In this document: one piece after another, positions 23,240 to 33,288 of the stretch
Layout: each line of letters opens with the position of its first letter
How positions within the stretch are numbered: the stretch's first letter is position 1
DNA from: Eucommia ulmoides
Lineage: Eukaryota; Streptophyta; Magnoliopsida; Garryales; Eucommiaceae
Direction: 5' to 3'
DNA length: 64,000 bases
NCBI GenBank assembly: GCA_016647705.1
Contig: CM028328.1
Span: 36,432,501 to 36,496,500, forward strand
Position numbers and translations under genes: made by a program
Notes under the pieces: model-generated
Seen by the model: only the letters and a program-made list of their open reading frames with translations
Database searches by the model: none
Told to the model about the DNA's origin: nothing

Positions 23240-24619
23240 TGGTGGCGCAAAAATTACGTCGCCACTTTCACCGCAAGTGTACGGGTCAAGTTTTAGTATA
23301 GATGGGGAGAGTAAGGGTTATCGTGTCCATAGGGATTGGTTAAGACTATTGTCGAGTACCGTAATTATCATAACCTAATTTTATCTAGGCGATAAAAAAT
23401 GAAGTTTATAATTAATTAATACTAATATTAAGTTAATTAATCTAATTAAACTATAATACTAATATGAGATGTTTAGAGGGAAAGATTATCTAGGAATTAA
23501 CTTTGTTTGCAAAAACGTGTTTGGTCTCGTTTAGTTTACAATAACGGTATTCAACCTAACCGACAATCTCTGTATCGTAAACTTACTCACCACCTCTACC
23601 GAGTGTAAGATGAGTGAATATGTGACTTCGCATCAACGAAGAAATCCCCTTTAACGTCTTAACGACACTAGGTCACATGAGTCTTGCCCCAACATCATGG
23701 ATTGCACACTTTCTAACTCCCTCTCGGATTATTAGATCGTAGCATTGTGTTTACCCTAATCTGAATTCGGGGTTATCTCTTCCGAGTGTCAAACCCTGAT
23801 TTCTCAATATATATAAATGAGCGTATAAACATGACAAACCGGCAAACACAATCGAATTAGTGAAGAACAACCATTAACGAAACACAATTCAAATAAACAA
23901 CAATTTCATAAATATTATTAATCCCTAGACAAAATCCGTTTAGCTCATGGCCATAACCATTTATACATTGAGAAATGAGCTAAACATGCTCAACAAACTA
24001 CCGAAGTTAAGAAAATAAAAATATAAACGAAATAAACTTAGCCGTAGTCTGAAGATTTGGTGCTAAAATCGTTCAACGATCGCTTCTCCTTCTTCGTAAC
24101 GTGTTCTTCTCCTTCGGAATTGGTTGAGCACTCCCCAAAATACTCTTAAACTATACTAAAACCTAAGGGCTCTCTCCTAGCCGAATGGAGAGGAGAGGAG
24201 AAGAAATAGGGAACAAAAAATATCTAAAAAATATCTAAAATCTGTGCAGAGTGACCGTAGCGGCGGTGGGTATGTCGGCTATGGTCACGGCCCTGGCAGT
24301 GGATGCGGCAGTGGGTGCAGAGTTATTATATTGTTTCACCATCGCGGCAGTGGATCTTACCACTGCGGCGATGGATTTTCAGAGACTTTAGGCCTTTCTC
24401 TACATCTTGATCGTCGCGGCAGTGGGCTACAGGTTCTGAATTTTGCCTCTTTGCTCTTTTTCTACCGCTCTTGATCTGATTTGATTGTTTATTATTCGTT
24501 TGCCCCCCCCCCCCCACTTGATTTATACAAAAATACATAAAAACATAATAAAACGTAATAAATATACTCGAAAACTAACAGATTCGGTTTGAAAATAGAT
24601 AGGTAAATTACACCTATCA
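23240..24619 (-). mobile_element. Element F 3' LTR
   Basis: A 1.38-kb LTR closely matching 27265-28652. The Gly-rich plus-strand ORF at 24244-24474 comes from the palindromic GGCGGTGG words and is not a gene. A C homopolymer run lies at about 24506-24519. Confidence 0.92.
24245..24435. repeat. Palindrome cluster in element F 3' LTR
   Basis: Includes an inverted repeat with 15-bp arms CCATCGCGGCAGTGG (24339-24353) and CCACTGCGGCGATGG (24360-24374), one mismatch and a 6-bp loop. GGCGGTGGG and GGCAGTGGG words recur on both sides. Confidence 0.85.
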
Positions 24620-24635
24620 AATACCCCCAAACTTA
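24620..24635 (-). other. Polypurine tract of element F
   Basis: On the minus strand AAGTTTGGGGGTATT lies directly beside the 3' LTR start TGATAGG. This is the usual PPT form of Athila/Tat-type elements. Confidence 0.82.
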
Positions 24636-26168
24636 AAATTTTACTAATCCTTGAGCAAAACACTCACACAATACAAGAAAATATAACAAAAATAAAAAAT
24701 GAAAAACACTAAAAACAATAATGTGTAAGTTTTGAATATCATCTACCGGCCAAATGATTTTCCCTCATCGGCCCCCAATCCTATCAAGTTCAAGAATAAA
24801 ACACACCATGTGGTGTTCTAGAATTTCAACATTCGATGATAGTAAGGGCCATTCTAGATCCTTTAAAGTGTGTGTGTTACAACTCAAATATACAACTATC
24901 CATCGATCGGATTGGATTATCCACCAAATAAGGTCATGACTAAAACCCAAGGGTATAGGGAATCCATAAGTCTGACATGGATTCTATTCTCCACTAAAGT
25001 AGGCTAAGTAATTCAAAAAGATCAGTAGGACTTGGTTCAGTTTTGGAAAACGGCCAAGGGTATATCGGAAATAAAAAACAGGTTAACGTCGTTAACTTAA
25101 CGATACTCGAAGCACATGCTTGTCACTCTCACACTCGAGACCCCCATAGATAATTTGGAAACAAACCTGAACATACATTTAAGACCGACGTACTCACTTG
25201 TCAAAAGAAAAATAAATATTACTATATTTACATATCTTTTTTTCCTTCTTTTTTTTTTACAACAACCACACCCCTCAAATTTATTCGATTATTAGAATTT
25301 CACGGGTGTGGTTTAAACGAAAGAAAAATGACAAGTGAGTACTCAAATTACTGAAACAATTAAAATTTTGCCCTAGACCCAACCGCTCACTTCAAGTAGC
25401 ATTTGCAACTGTTAACTTGATTCACTCAAATTGTGTTTTTGGTTTAGCGATAAAGGTTTGGAACAAGTTCAATCAGTCAGGGTATTTGTTATGTGTTCAT
25501 AATTGAAATGGATATTTGACTTCGACAAGGTAATGAGGGATAAACATTTAACAAGGTAAGTTTCAAAGGCTCAAGCGATAAAAACGAATGCCTAAATCAT
25601 ATCTCCCGAACTACCTCGCCTAGGATTTTGCCTCGAATTTTCCTCACATCAAGTTCTAAAATCCCTATTGTCATGAATTTAGGTGACTGATAATCATTTT
25701 TAAATTAATTTGGATAGTTATACATTGAGTTTACGTGCTCGTGCATTTAAGATCTACAATAACTTTTACTAAAACTATACGTCAAGCATACAGAACACAC
25801 ATGAATGAGCTTTACGCTCGACCTTAATAAATAATCAGGAGACAGACTCATCATCGGGTAATGGCCCAGATGAAGTCAAAACTCAGCACACAATAACAAC
25901 TAACCTAAAAATATTTTATACTAAACAAACATGCAATACGGTAAAACAATAAAACATACTAACATCCTACACATTACCGCCAAACTTAAAACGGATAATG
26001 TCCTCAGCGACCCAATCATCAATATCAACATTTGAAATTAAAGCATACTGACGAAGGAGGTTTAGAACACATACCTGGGAGGCGAGAGAATCTCGCCTCT
26101 GAATCAAGTCGGCGGAAATGGATTTAACTTATTTTTTTCCTTGGGTTACCTGCCAAGAAGCGCCTGAT
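24636..26168 (-). other. Non-coding interior of element F
   Basis: No recognisable domain on either strand. The stretch lies where protease, RT and integrase would be expected on the minus strand and seems to have replaced them. Confidence 0.6.
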
Positions 26169-27123
26169 TTAAGGTCGTTGGCTTGACACGGCGAAGGGCT
26201 CATCAAAAAGTGTCTTTCTCCCATAGTAAGTATCGTATAACACCACGTATGGGTCTTGATTGTTTACGCCCTCAAGCTTGGTGAGATTTGGCTCTAAACA
26301 GCTCAAACTTTCAACAACATTCCTCACTGGGTCATGTACTTGGTGGGCATGAAAGGACATTGCTAATGGTAGCGAAGTTCAAGTGAGCTACATCAGATCC
26401 TCGTAGATGTGATTGTTTGGGATCAATGGTGGTATCACAATGTGGATCTCCAATGGTGACGAATCACAATCGTCGATCCCTGCTTGGGTTCTGGTCTCAT
26501 TTGGATAAGCATAGTTGAACTCTCTCAAGCTCCTTTTCCTCATTTCCAGCTCCTCAAGGTGGCTTTCACTGAATATGGCTTGTGAATCTCCCAGTGCCAC
26601 TGCGTCTGACTCGGCCTCAATAAAGCAGATTAGCTGACCAATTTGTGTCTAAAGAGATGTTATGGTTACATCTATTTCGGCGCAAGTTGTCTCAGTAGTG
26701 TCAAGACGAACCTCATGCTCATTAAGTCGGTTATTCATTTCCCTCCAAAATACCTGAGTCTCTCCCATAAATTCAGCTAACATTTCCTCCAGGGGGAGAA
26801 GACTCCACATCTTGGACCAGAGTGTCAATCAATGGCACCATAGCATTTAAACTTTGATAATAAAAGGCCTCCATGTCTTCTAACAACCAATTGGCTTCAT
26901 CCACAGTTAGTTGGCCGAAAGAGGTGGCATCGTTTCCTTTTTCAATCCACGTTCTAGTTGCAGGTAATAACCCATTGAGGAAGTTCAGTAGTTGACACTC
27001 CCTCAGGAAACAATGGTTCGAAAACCAGAACAACAATTCCTTAAATCTATTCCAAGCACAGTAAAACGGCTCGGAATCCCGTTGAAAGAAATGCAAAAGC
27101 ACTTGTTGATCTAACATCGTCAA
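26169..27123 (-). pseudogene. Element F gag-like remnant
   Basis: The minus-strand frame 27123-26773 contains FFQRDSEPFYCAWNRFKELL, LLNFLNGLLPATRTWIEKGN and TVDEANWLLEDMEAFYYQSL. This matches the pattern of the Athila-type gag core (aromatic-W-RFKELL, then F-NGL-P-TR, then A--LLEDMA). Further short frames continue to 26169. The rest of the polyprotein is absent. If expressed it would be an RNA-binding particle protein fragment. Confidence 0.75.
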
Positions 27124-27240
27124 GCACTCTGTAGGAAAACTAAAACAAAACTACAAAGAAAAAAAAATATAAACACTAAAAAATGCCTAAATTAAAATCA
27201 GATTATTTACTCACAATATCTACAATAATCTAAAATACAA

Positions 27241-27258
27241 TCCCCGGCAACGACACCA
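27241..27258 (-). other. Primer-binding site of element F
   Basis: On the minus strand this reads TGGTGTCGTTGCCGGGGA, close to the Athila-type primer site TGGCGCCGTTGCCGGGGA, which is attributed to tRNA-Asp. It lies 6 bp from the 5' LTR. Confidence 0.85.
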
Positions 27259-27264
27259 AAAATT

Positions 27265-28652
27265 TGGTGGCGTGGAAATTACGTCGCCACTTTTACCGCA
27301 AGTGTACAATTCAAATTTTAGTATAGATGGAGAGAGTAAGGGTTATCGTGTCTACAGGGATTGGTTGAGACTATTGTCGAGTACCGTAATTATCATAACC
27401 TAATTTTATCTAGGCGATAAAAAATTAAGTTTATAATTAATTAATACTAATACTAAGTTAGTTAATCTAATTAAATTATAATACTAATATGAGATATTTA
27501 GGGGAAAAGATTATCTAGGGATTAACTTCGTTTACAAAAACGTGTTTGGTCTCGTTTAGTTTACAATAACGGTGTTCAACCTATTCGATAATCTTTGTAT
27601 CATAAACTCACTCACTACCTCTCCCAAGTATAAGATGAGTGAATATATGAATTTGCGTCAACGAAGAAGTCCCCCTCAACATCTTAATGACACTAGGTCA
27701 CATGAGTCTTGCCCCAACGTCAGGGATTGCACACTTTCTAACTCCCTCCCAGGTTATTAGATTGTCGTGTTGTGTTTACCCTAGTCCGAATTCAGGGTTA
27801 CCTCTCCTGAGTGTTAAACCCCGATTTCTCAATATATCTAAATAAGCATAGAAACATGACAAACCAGTAAATACAATCGAATTAGTGAAGAACAACCATG
27901 AACGAAACACAACTCAAATAAACAACAATTTCATAAATATTATTAATCCCTAGACAAAATTTGTTTAGCTCATGGCCATAACCATTTATACAATGAGAAA
28001 CGAGCTAAACATGCTCAACAAACTACCGAAGTTAAGAAAAGAAAGAGAGAAACAAAAGAAACTTAGCCTTAGTTCGAAGATTTGGCGCTAAAACCGTTCA
28101 ACGATCGTTTCTCCTTCTTCGCAATGTGTTCTTCTCCTTTAGAATTGGTTGATCACTCCCCAAAACACTCTCAAACTATACTAAACCCTAAGGGCTCTCT
28201 CCTAGATAAATGAAGAGGAGAGGAGAAGAAATAGGAAACAACAAATATCTAAAAAATATTTAAAATCTGTGCAGAGTGATCGCCGTAGTGGTGGATATGT
28301 CGACTATGGTCACAGCCGTGGCAGTGGATGCGGCGGTGGGTGCATAGTCATTCTGTTGTTTCACCACCGTGGAGGTGGATCTCACCATTGCGGCGGTGGA
28401 TTTTTAGAGACTTTAGGCCTTTCTCTGTATCTTGACTGCTGCGGCGGTGGGCTGCAGGTTCTGAATTTTACTTCTTTACTCTTTTTCCTCCGTTCTTCCA
28501 CCATCTTGATCCGATTTGATCATTTATGATCTCTTTTCATCCTTTTTCACCCCCACACACCTGATTTATACGAAAATACATAAAAACGTAATAAACATAC
28601 TCGAAAACTAACAGGTTCGGTTTGAAAATAGATAGGTAAATTATACTTATCA
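27265..28652 (-). mobile_element. Element F 5' LTR
   Basis: A 1.39-kb LTR matching 23240-24619. Spaced CTCGGGAGAGG-type motifs lie in the transcribed half, and palindromic words lie at 28280-28455. Confidence 0.92.
28280..28455. repeat. Palindrome cluster in element F 5' LTR
   Basis: Repeated GCGGCGGTGG, CACCACCGTGGAGGTGG and CACCATTGCGGCGGTGG words. TGGATCTCACC at 28376-28386 is the same 11-mer as at 13629-13639 in Gypsy1, on the same strand and in the same position between two words. Confidence 0.85.
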
Positions 28653-28657
28653 CCTAT

Positions 28658-28755
28658 CGTGAGCCAAGCAGCTAACATACTCACCAAAGGACTTCCTAAG
28701 GTGCAGTACAGGAATTTAGTTAGCAAGCTTTCCATGAGGGATATATTCATGCTAG
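28658..28755 (+). pseudogene. Copia1 RNase H C-terminus
   Basis: The frame gives VSQAANILTKGLPKVQYRNL and VSKLSMRDIFMLV followed by a stop. This is the normal end of a copia polyprotein (ADILTKGL motif). It directly continues the segment ending at 23234, proving that element F split the gene. Confidence 0.92.
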
Positions 28756-28758
28756 TTT

Positions 28759-28767
28759 GAGGGGGAG
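28759..28767 (+). other. Polypurine tract of Copia1
   Basis: GAGGGGGAG immediately precedes the 3' LTR start TGATGAAAG. Confidence 0.85.
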
Positions 28768-29041
28768 TGATGAAAGATTTCCTTGAATATTTGTAATTAT
28801 TTACCATATTTGATTAGGTGTTATATTTGGTTAATTGAGAGATAATTATGTACCATATTTGATTATTTAGGTTAATTGAGAGATTTGTGGGCTAGGATAG
28901 AAATCTTAGGAATCAGTCTTTACTTTCCTCTTAATTTGAGAGATTAGTTGCCTTTTTTGTTTCCTAAAGAGACCTATAAATACCTGTACAGCAATACATA
29001 AAATTATTCAGCCTTTTGCATATTTTATTATCTATTTTTTA
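28768..29041 (+). mobile_element. Copia1 3' LTR
   Basis: A short LTR of about 274 bp with a TATA-like CCTATAAATACC near 28973. It contains a partial duplication of ACCATATTTGATTAGG also present in the 5' LTR. The right end is placed at 29041 because GTAAC follows, pairing with GCAAC before the 5' LTR. The terminal dinucleotide is then TA rather than CA, so the end is approximate. Confidence 0.75.
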
Positions 29042-29046
29042 GTAAC

Positions 29047-29661
29047 TTGTTGTCTAATCAATCACGGAGCATTGAATGCCCAACATGCCGTAGGAGTAAA
29101 AATCGAGGCGTCATATTGATAACGCATCCATTGGGCGCAATCATCGAGAAAACGTTATCCTGGTCTCGCGTCGAGTCCAGTCCGGGGAAAAATTACCTTC
29201 GTATTCCTGAGACACACCTTCCAACATGCTCGAAAATAGGGGCGTCTGATGAGGAAAAATCATGCAAGACCCAAATCGTTACAACGTATCCACAAGCACG
29301 TGCCAAGCACTTAAAGCTACAACGAGGTGTGAGCTGATCGACATGCCTACCCTGGAATGAGTACCACTCTGGGTAGCGCTTCATCACAAATGAGTCGGCT
29401 ACAACATCAGCTTGGCCAAGGGAGACTAGCCTCAACTCTTCACCCCGGCCAGTACTACGATCCAGGGGCGCAATACCACTACTATTCCTGCCCTAGAGAA
29501 GTTGTAGCATTCAACAATTATTTAGAAAAGAGCTGTTATCACTCCCTGAGTATTTACTCATTAACTCCATATCCAGCTATTTATACCACGTTGATTATAA
29601 TAGGCTGAGATTAAGGGAAAACTTACCAAAGAAGTTCTCCATCATTTATAAATACCAGAAA
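29047..29661. other. Unassigned DNA between Copia1 and SIRE-like element C
   Basis: About 615 bp, higher in GC than the neighbours. Short ORFs on both strands (for example 29047-29337 plus and 29193-29435 minus) show no motif I recognise. It should be the older DNA into which Copia1 inserted, but it is not obviously continuous in type with 1801-2506. Confidence 0.4.
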
Positions 29662-31054
29662 ATGGGCTCTAAATTAATTATTATCTTTATATCACTGCGG
29701 AATTAATTAATCAACTAGGTGCACACCCAAACAGCAAAAATAGCAAAGTAAATATTGCAGCACACCAAGCTACTCTTGGCTAGTTTAGTCCTCCAAGCCC
29801 TACGGAGATTCGCACCCACTAATACTCAAGATCCCTTTAAAGGTAGGAACCAAACTCTCACACTGATTCTTTTACGGGATCAAAATCAACCTTTACAAAA
29901 TTATTTTCTCAGGCTAAAGAATAACCTCTACTTTTTACAAGCTCAAGAATAACCTATCTTTTTACAGGTTAAAGACTAACCTAATTCTTTTTATACCTTA
30001 GGCTCAAGAATCAAAACCTCACAAAATACTTCAACTATCTTTTTTACAGGTAAGAATGGAACCTTTACAAATCATTCACAATTAATTCTATCTAGGAAGA
30101 ATTACTACCTCAATCTCTTTACAGGAAGAGACTGAAACTCAGTTACTCTTTGATTAAATACCCGCAATAGTATTTAATCCGTTACACTACTCACCAATAC
30201 AAATTGATAAGTAGAAAATCTCACTTGGAACTTCTACCACCCCAGATAAATAATAGCTAAATTAATATCCCAACTAATGATAGAAAAATGTGAGATAGAA
30301 AATCTGATTTTAACAAGATATGGGTAACAAATATTTGAGCACGTAATCAGATTCAAGAAATTGTTTGTGAAAATATTTTATTCAAAAATTATAAAAAATT
30401 TCTAAGATAAATTTCCTAAAGATAAACAAGTAATGCAATGATAGAATATAATTGGAAAGATCTCACCCGAAATCCACAGAAAGAATAATTAGAACGATGT
30501 AACTTCAAATTCGATAGCAGTAAAGATTAATCGCAATTATTCTCAAGATCACTCTTAGAATAGCTCACAAAATATTAGAAAGATAACTCTTAGAAAAGCT
30601 CACTCTTATGATATGATATGATTTGTCTTGATAGATCAGATATCACTTCATTTCATAATGAAAAACGCAGGTCTATTTATATAGGAACTAAATCAGCTCT
30701 CTAACGGCTAGTTCCCATGTATCATGACATTTTAATGATCTCTTAGACCCCTTATATCATTATGACTTTATTTTGGTTCAATTCACTTAATAACAACTTT
30801 CAAATCTTTCAATTAAGTCCCCCAAATATTTGTCAAACTCAATTAATTAGAATAGGAACAATTTTATGTACCAAATTGAGAAATAATAAAACTTAATGAA
30901 CCATATCAATAGGATTTAGATATTAGGTGAAGTATATCTTAAATTAAAAAATTCTCTAAAATCTCTCTCAAATCCTAACAATAAATGGTTACTTTTGGAT
31001 ATAATTTCGGATAAAACAGTTTTCTGAAACAATGCGTTCGGTCGACTACCCAGT

Positions 31055-32554
31055 TGATAAGTGTGAAAAACCTATCTATTTCTAAACCGGATTTGTTAGT
31101 TCTCAAGAATTTTAGTTATATTTAATTGTGTTTTAGTGTAGAACAGGTGAAAGGACATCAAAGGGCAAGAAACAAGTGAAAACGGTGGAGAAACGGTGAA
31201 CAAAATGTGCAAAACAGGATTTCGGTGAATAAAGACCACCGCTTAGGCGGAAAAGAGGCAGAATGTTGGAGTGCTGAAGGGCTGAACTACCGCCTAGGCG
31301 AGAAAATCACCGCCTGGGCGAGAAAACAACAGAATATCTTGCCAGCAGCCATCGCCTAAGCAGAAAAACCACCGCTTAGGCGAAGTTACCGATAGAACTT
31401 AACCAACTTAAGTCCACCGCCTAAGCAGTGAACCACCGCTTAGGCGGTGACACTCTGCACAAAAATATCTATTTTCAGATATTTTGAAGATATTTCCAAA
31501 CCTTGCCTATAAAACCCCTTTCTCCACCAAACCTAAAAAAAAGGTTAGGACCCCTTAGACGTGAGAGGAGGCTCCGGTTGTTCTTTGGGAGCTCTCTTCC
31601 ACCTTAGTTAGATTTAGGAAGTAGATTAGATTAGTTTTAAAGAGTGTTCTTGGCCAATCCTTGAAGAGCTAGAAGAGGAAGTTCATCAAGCGAGAAGAGG
31701 AAGCTCGGGAGGACTGTTCTTTGGCGAAAGTGGACTACTCCACTTTGTGATTTGGATTTTCTTCCCTTGTTTCCATCTTTGTATTTAATATTTATAGTTG
31801 GTAATGATGATCTCCTCTTGATTAAATGTTGTATTGGCTAAGAACATGTTAGTGTAATTTAGAGATTAGTTAGGGAAAGGTGTAGTTATGTAAATACTCG
31901 TTTGGTTTAATATACGTTTCTTTAACGATTGTTGTTTTAATTCCGATTGTGTTTATCATTTGATGACGATCTTAATATTCTTGTAACGGTATTAGGGTTG
32001 GATTTGAGAATCTAGGGTTTGACACTCGGGAGAGGTAACCCTGGATTCGGACTTGGGTAAACACATCGTTACGACCTAACGACCCGGGAGGGCATTAGTT
32101 AGTATGCAATCGATGATGTTGGGTCAAGACTCACGCGGCCTAGAGTCATTAATACATCGAGGGGGACCTCGGCGTCGACTCTAAGTCATGTATTCCCTCG
32201 TCTTACACTCGGAAGAGGTGGCGGAGGAGTTTACGAACCGAGATTGTCGGATACCTAAACTCCGTTATTGTTAACCAAACGAAATCAAACGTGTATTAAG
32301 TGAACGGAATCAATCCCTAATTAATCAACTTAGTTAGGATTAACTCACTAATTTTAGTTTAGCTTAGTTTAATTTCAATTCACATTTTCCGTCTTCAGGA
32401 TAACATGAGATTTCGTCAATTGCGGTATTCAATTCAATTATTCACACTTTTCTCTGTGGGAACGATATTCGATCTTCATAGATCCACTATATTAAAACTT
32501 TAGACCTCGTATACTTGCGAGCGTAAGTAGGCGTGCACAAAATCGCCCCTACCA
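31055..32554 (+). mobile_element. Athila-like solo LTR G
   Basis: It starts TGATAAGTGTG and ends CCCCTACCA. It is flanked by the perfect TSD CCAGT (31050-31054 and 32555-32559). It matches LTRs E and F at its start, in its spaced CTCGGGAGAGG-type motifs and near its end (TATACTTGCG). A TATA box (GCCTATAAAACCCC) lies at about 31506-31519. It inserted into the GTCGAC word cluster of LTR C. Its palindromes have TTAG/CTAG centres, unlike those of E and F. Confidence 0.92.
31235..31455. repeat. CCGCTTAGGCGG palindrome cluster in LTR G
   Basis: About eight words of the type CCACCGCTTAGGCGG or CCGCCTAGGCGAG, the clearest being CACCGCTTAGGCGGTG (31434-31449). They end about 50 bp upstream of the TATA box. 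Arms are the same as in LTR E and Gypsy1, centres differ. Confidence 0.9.
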
Positions 32555-32559
32555 CCAGT

Positions 32560-32790
32560 CGACTGCCCAATTTAGGTTGTAGCCAAGCTATCGTGGCTGC
32601 GTGCATCGGTCGACCTATCTGTCGACTTGTAGATTCAGAGAGTTCATTTTGCCTTCATCGATCGACCTACCTGTCGACTTATAGTTTCAGAGAGTTCAAC
32701 TCCTCTTGGCCGGTCGATCTACCTGTCGACTCATAGATACAGAGACTTCATGTTGATTGGTTAGGTCGACTGACCAGTTGACTTACATCT
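32560..32790. repeat. GTCGAC word cluster in LTR C
   Basis: Four or more words of the form GGTCGACCTACCTGTCGAC, each followed by TTATAG or similar and CAGAGAGTTCA. The first pair is split by LTR G and begins at about 31040. The words match those in LTR B rather than those in LTR A. Confidence 0.85.
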
Positions 32791-33074
32791 TTATTGATCT
32801 CTGTTCTAAACTCGTTTTTAACTTATTCTCTTTTACGTTTTTACCCATTTAACCATTTTCTCTTCTAAATAAGCTCCACTAATCTTCTTATATTCCATTT
32901 TAATCATTTAAAATTATTTCTTTTCAAATCACATATTGGAGAAAATAATTTCACTTAATCAAAACACACATAAAAAATACTTTTTGTGTCGTGTGTGTGT
33001 TCCTAATTGGGATATTAAGAGTTGACATTTACCTGTGTTATTTTTCCTAATTTCTTCAAACTCTTAATTCTTCA

Positions 33075-33220
33075 ATATCTTCAACATCATCGTTTAGTAT
33101 CCATTTAATTTACATCTTCATCACTGGAACTTTAAATCACTGCTTTAATATCTTCAACATCATCGTTTAGCATCCATTTAATTTGCATCTTCATCACTGG
33201 AACTTTAAATAACTGAAACA
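33075..33220. repeat. 73-bp tandem duplication in LTR C
   Basis: ATATCTTCAACATCATCGTT starts at 33075 and again at 33148. The two units differ at a few bases. LTRs A and B do not show this duplication. Confidence 0.88.
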
Positions 33221-33288
33221 CTCAATTAAAACATTAGTTCCACCAAAATATCAATACTTAATTGTTCATCAAAATCTTAGGATCGACA

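Larger units (their letters stand above)
23240..28652 (-). mobile_element. Element F: Athila-like Gypsy with gag remnant only
   Basis: Two LTRs (23240-24619 and 27265-28652) start TGGTGGCG and end TTATCA or CTATCA. They are flanked by CCTAC (23235-23239) and CCTAT (28653-28657), a 5-bp TSD with one change. On the minus strand a PBS follows the right LTR and a PPT precedes the left LTR. The 2.6-kb interior holds a gag remnant but no protease, RT or integrase, so the element is non-autonomous. The Athila/Tat assignment rests on PBS, PPT and gag pattern. Confidence 0.9.
2507..29041 (+). mobile_element. Copia1: Ty1/copia retrotransposon split by nested insertions
   Basis: The LTR starting TGATGAAAG at 2507 is matched by a second copy at 28768-29041. 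Between them lie, in order, gag (2733-3511), protease (3752-4080), integrase (4217-5224 and 7558-7949), RT (10145-11208), RNase H (22870-23234 and 28658-28755) and a polypurine tract. Reading across each insertion restores a continuous copia protein order. The flanks GCAAC (2502-2506) and GTAAC (29042-29046) are a probable TSD with one mismatch. Stops and frameshifts in every domain show it is dead. With insertions removed it is about 5 kb. Confidence 0.88.
29662..33288 (-). mobile_element. SIRE-like 3' LTR C, split by solo LTR G
   Basis: It aligns with LTRs A and B through GGTGCACACCCAAAC and the blocks of short direct repeats that follow. A TATA-like box (TATATAAATAGACC on the minus strand) lies near 30671-30686. 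It ends ATCGACA at 33288. LTR G (31055-32554) divides it. Without G it is about 2.1 kb. Confidence 0.85.

Noticed and set aside
24244..24474. Gly-rich plus-strand frame (also 28269-28529) that looks like a Gly-rich RNA-binding protein
   Set aside because: It is the translation of the palindromic GGCGGTGG words in LTR F and lies antisense to the element.
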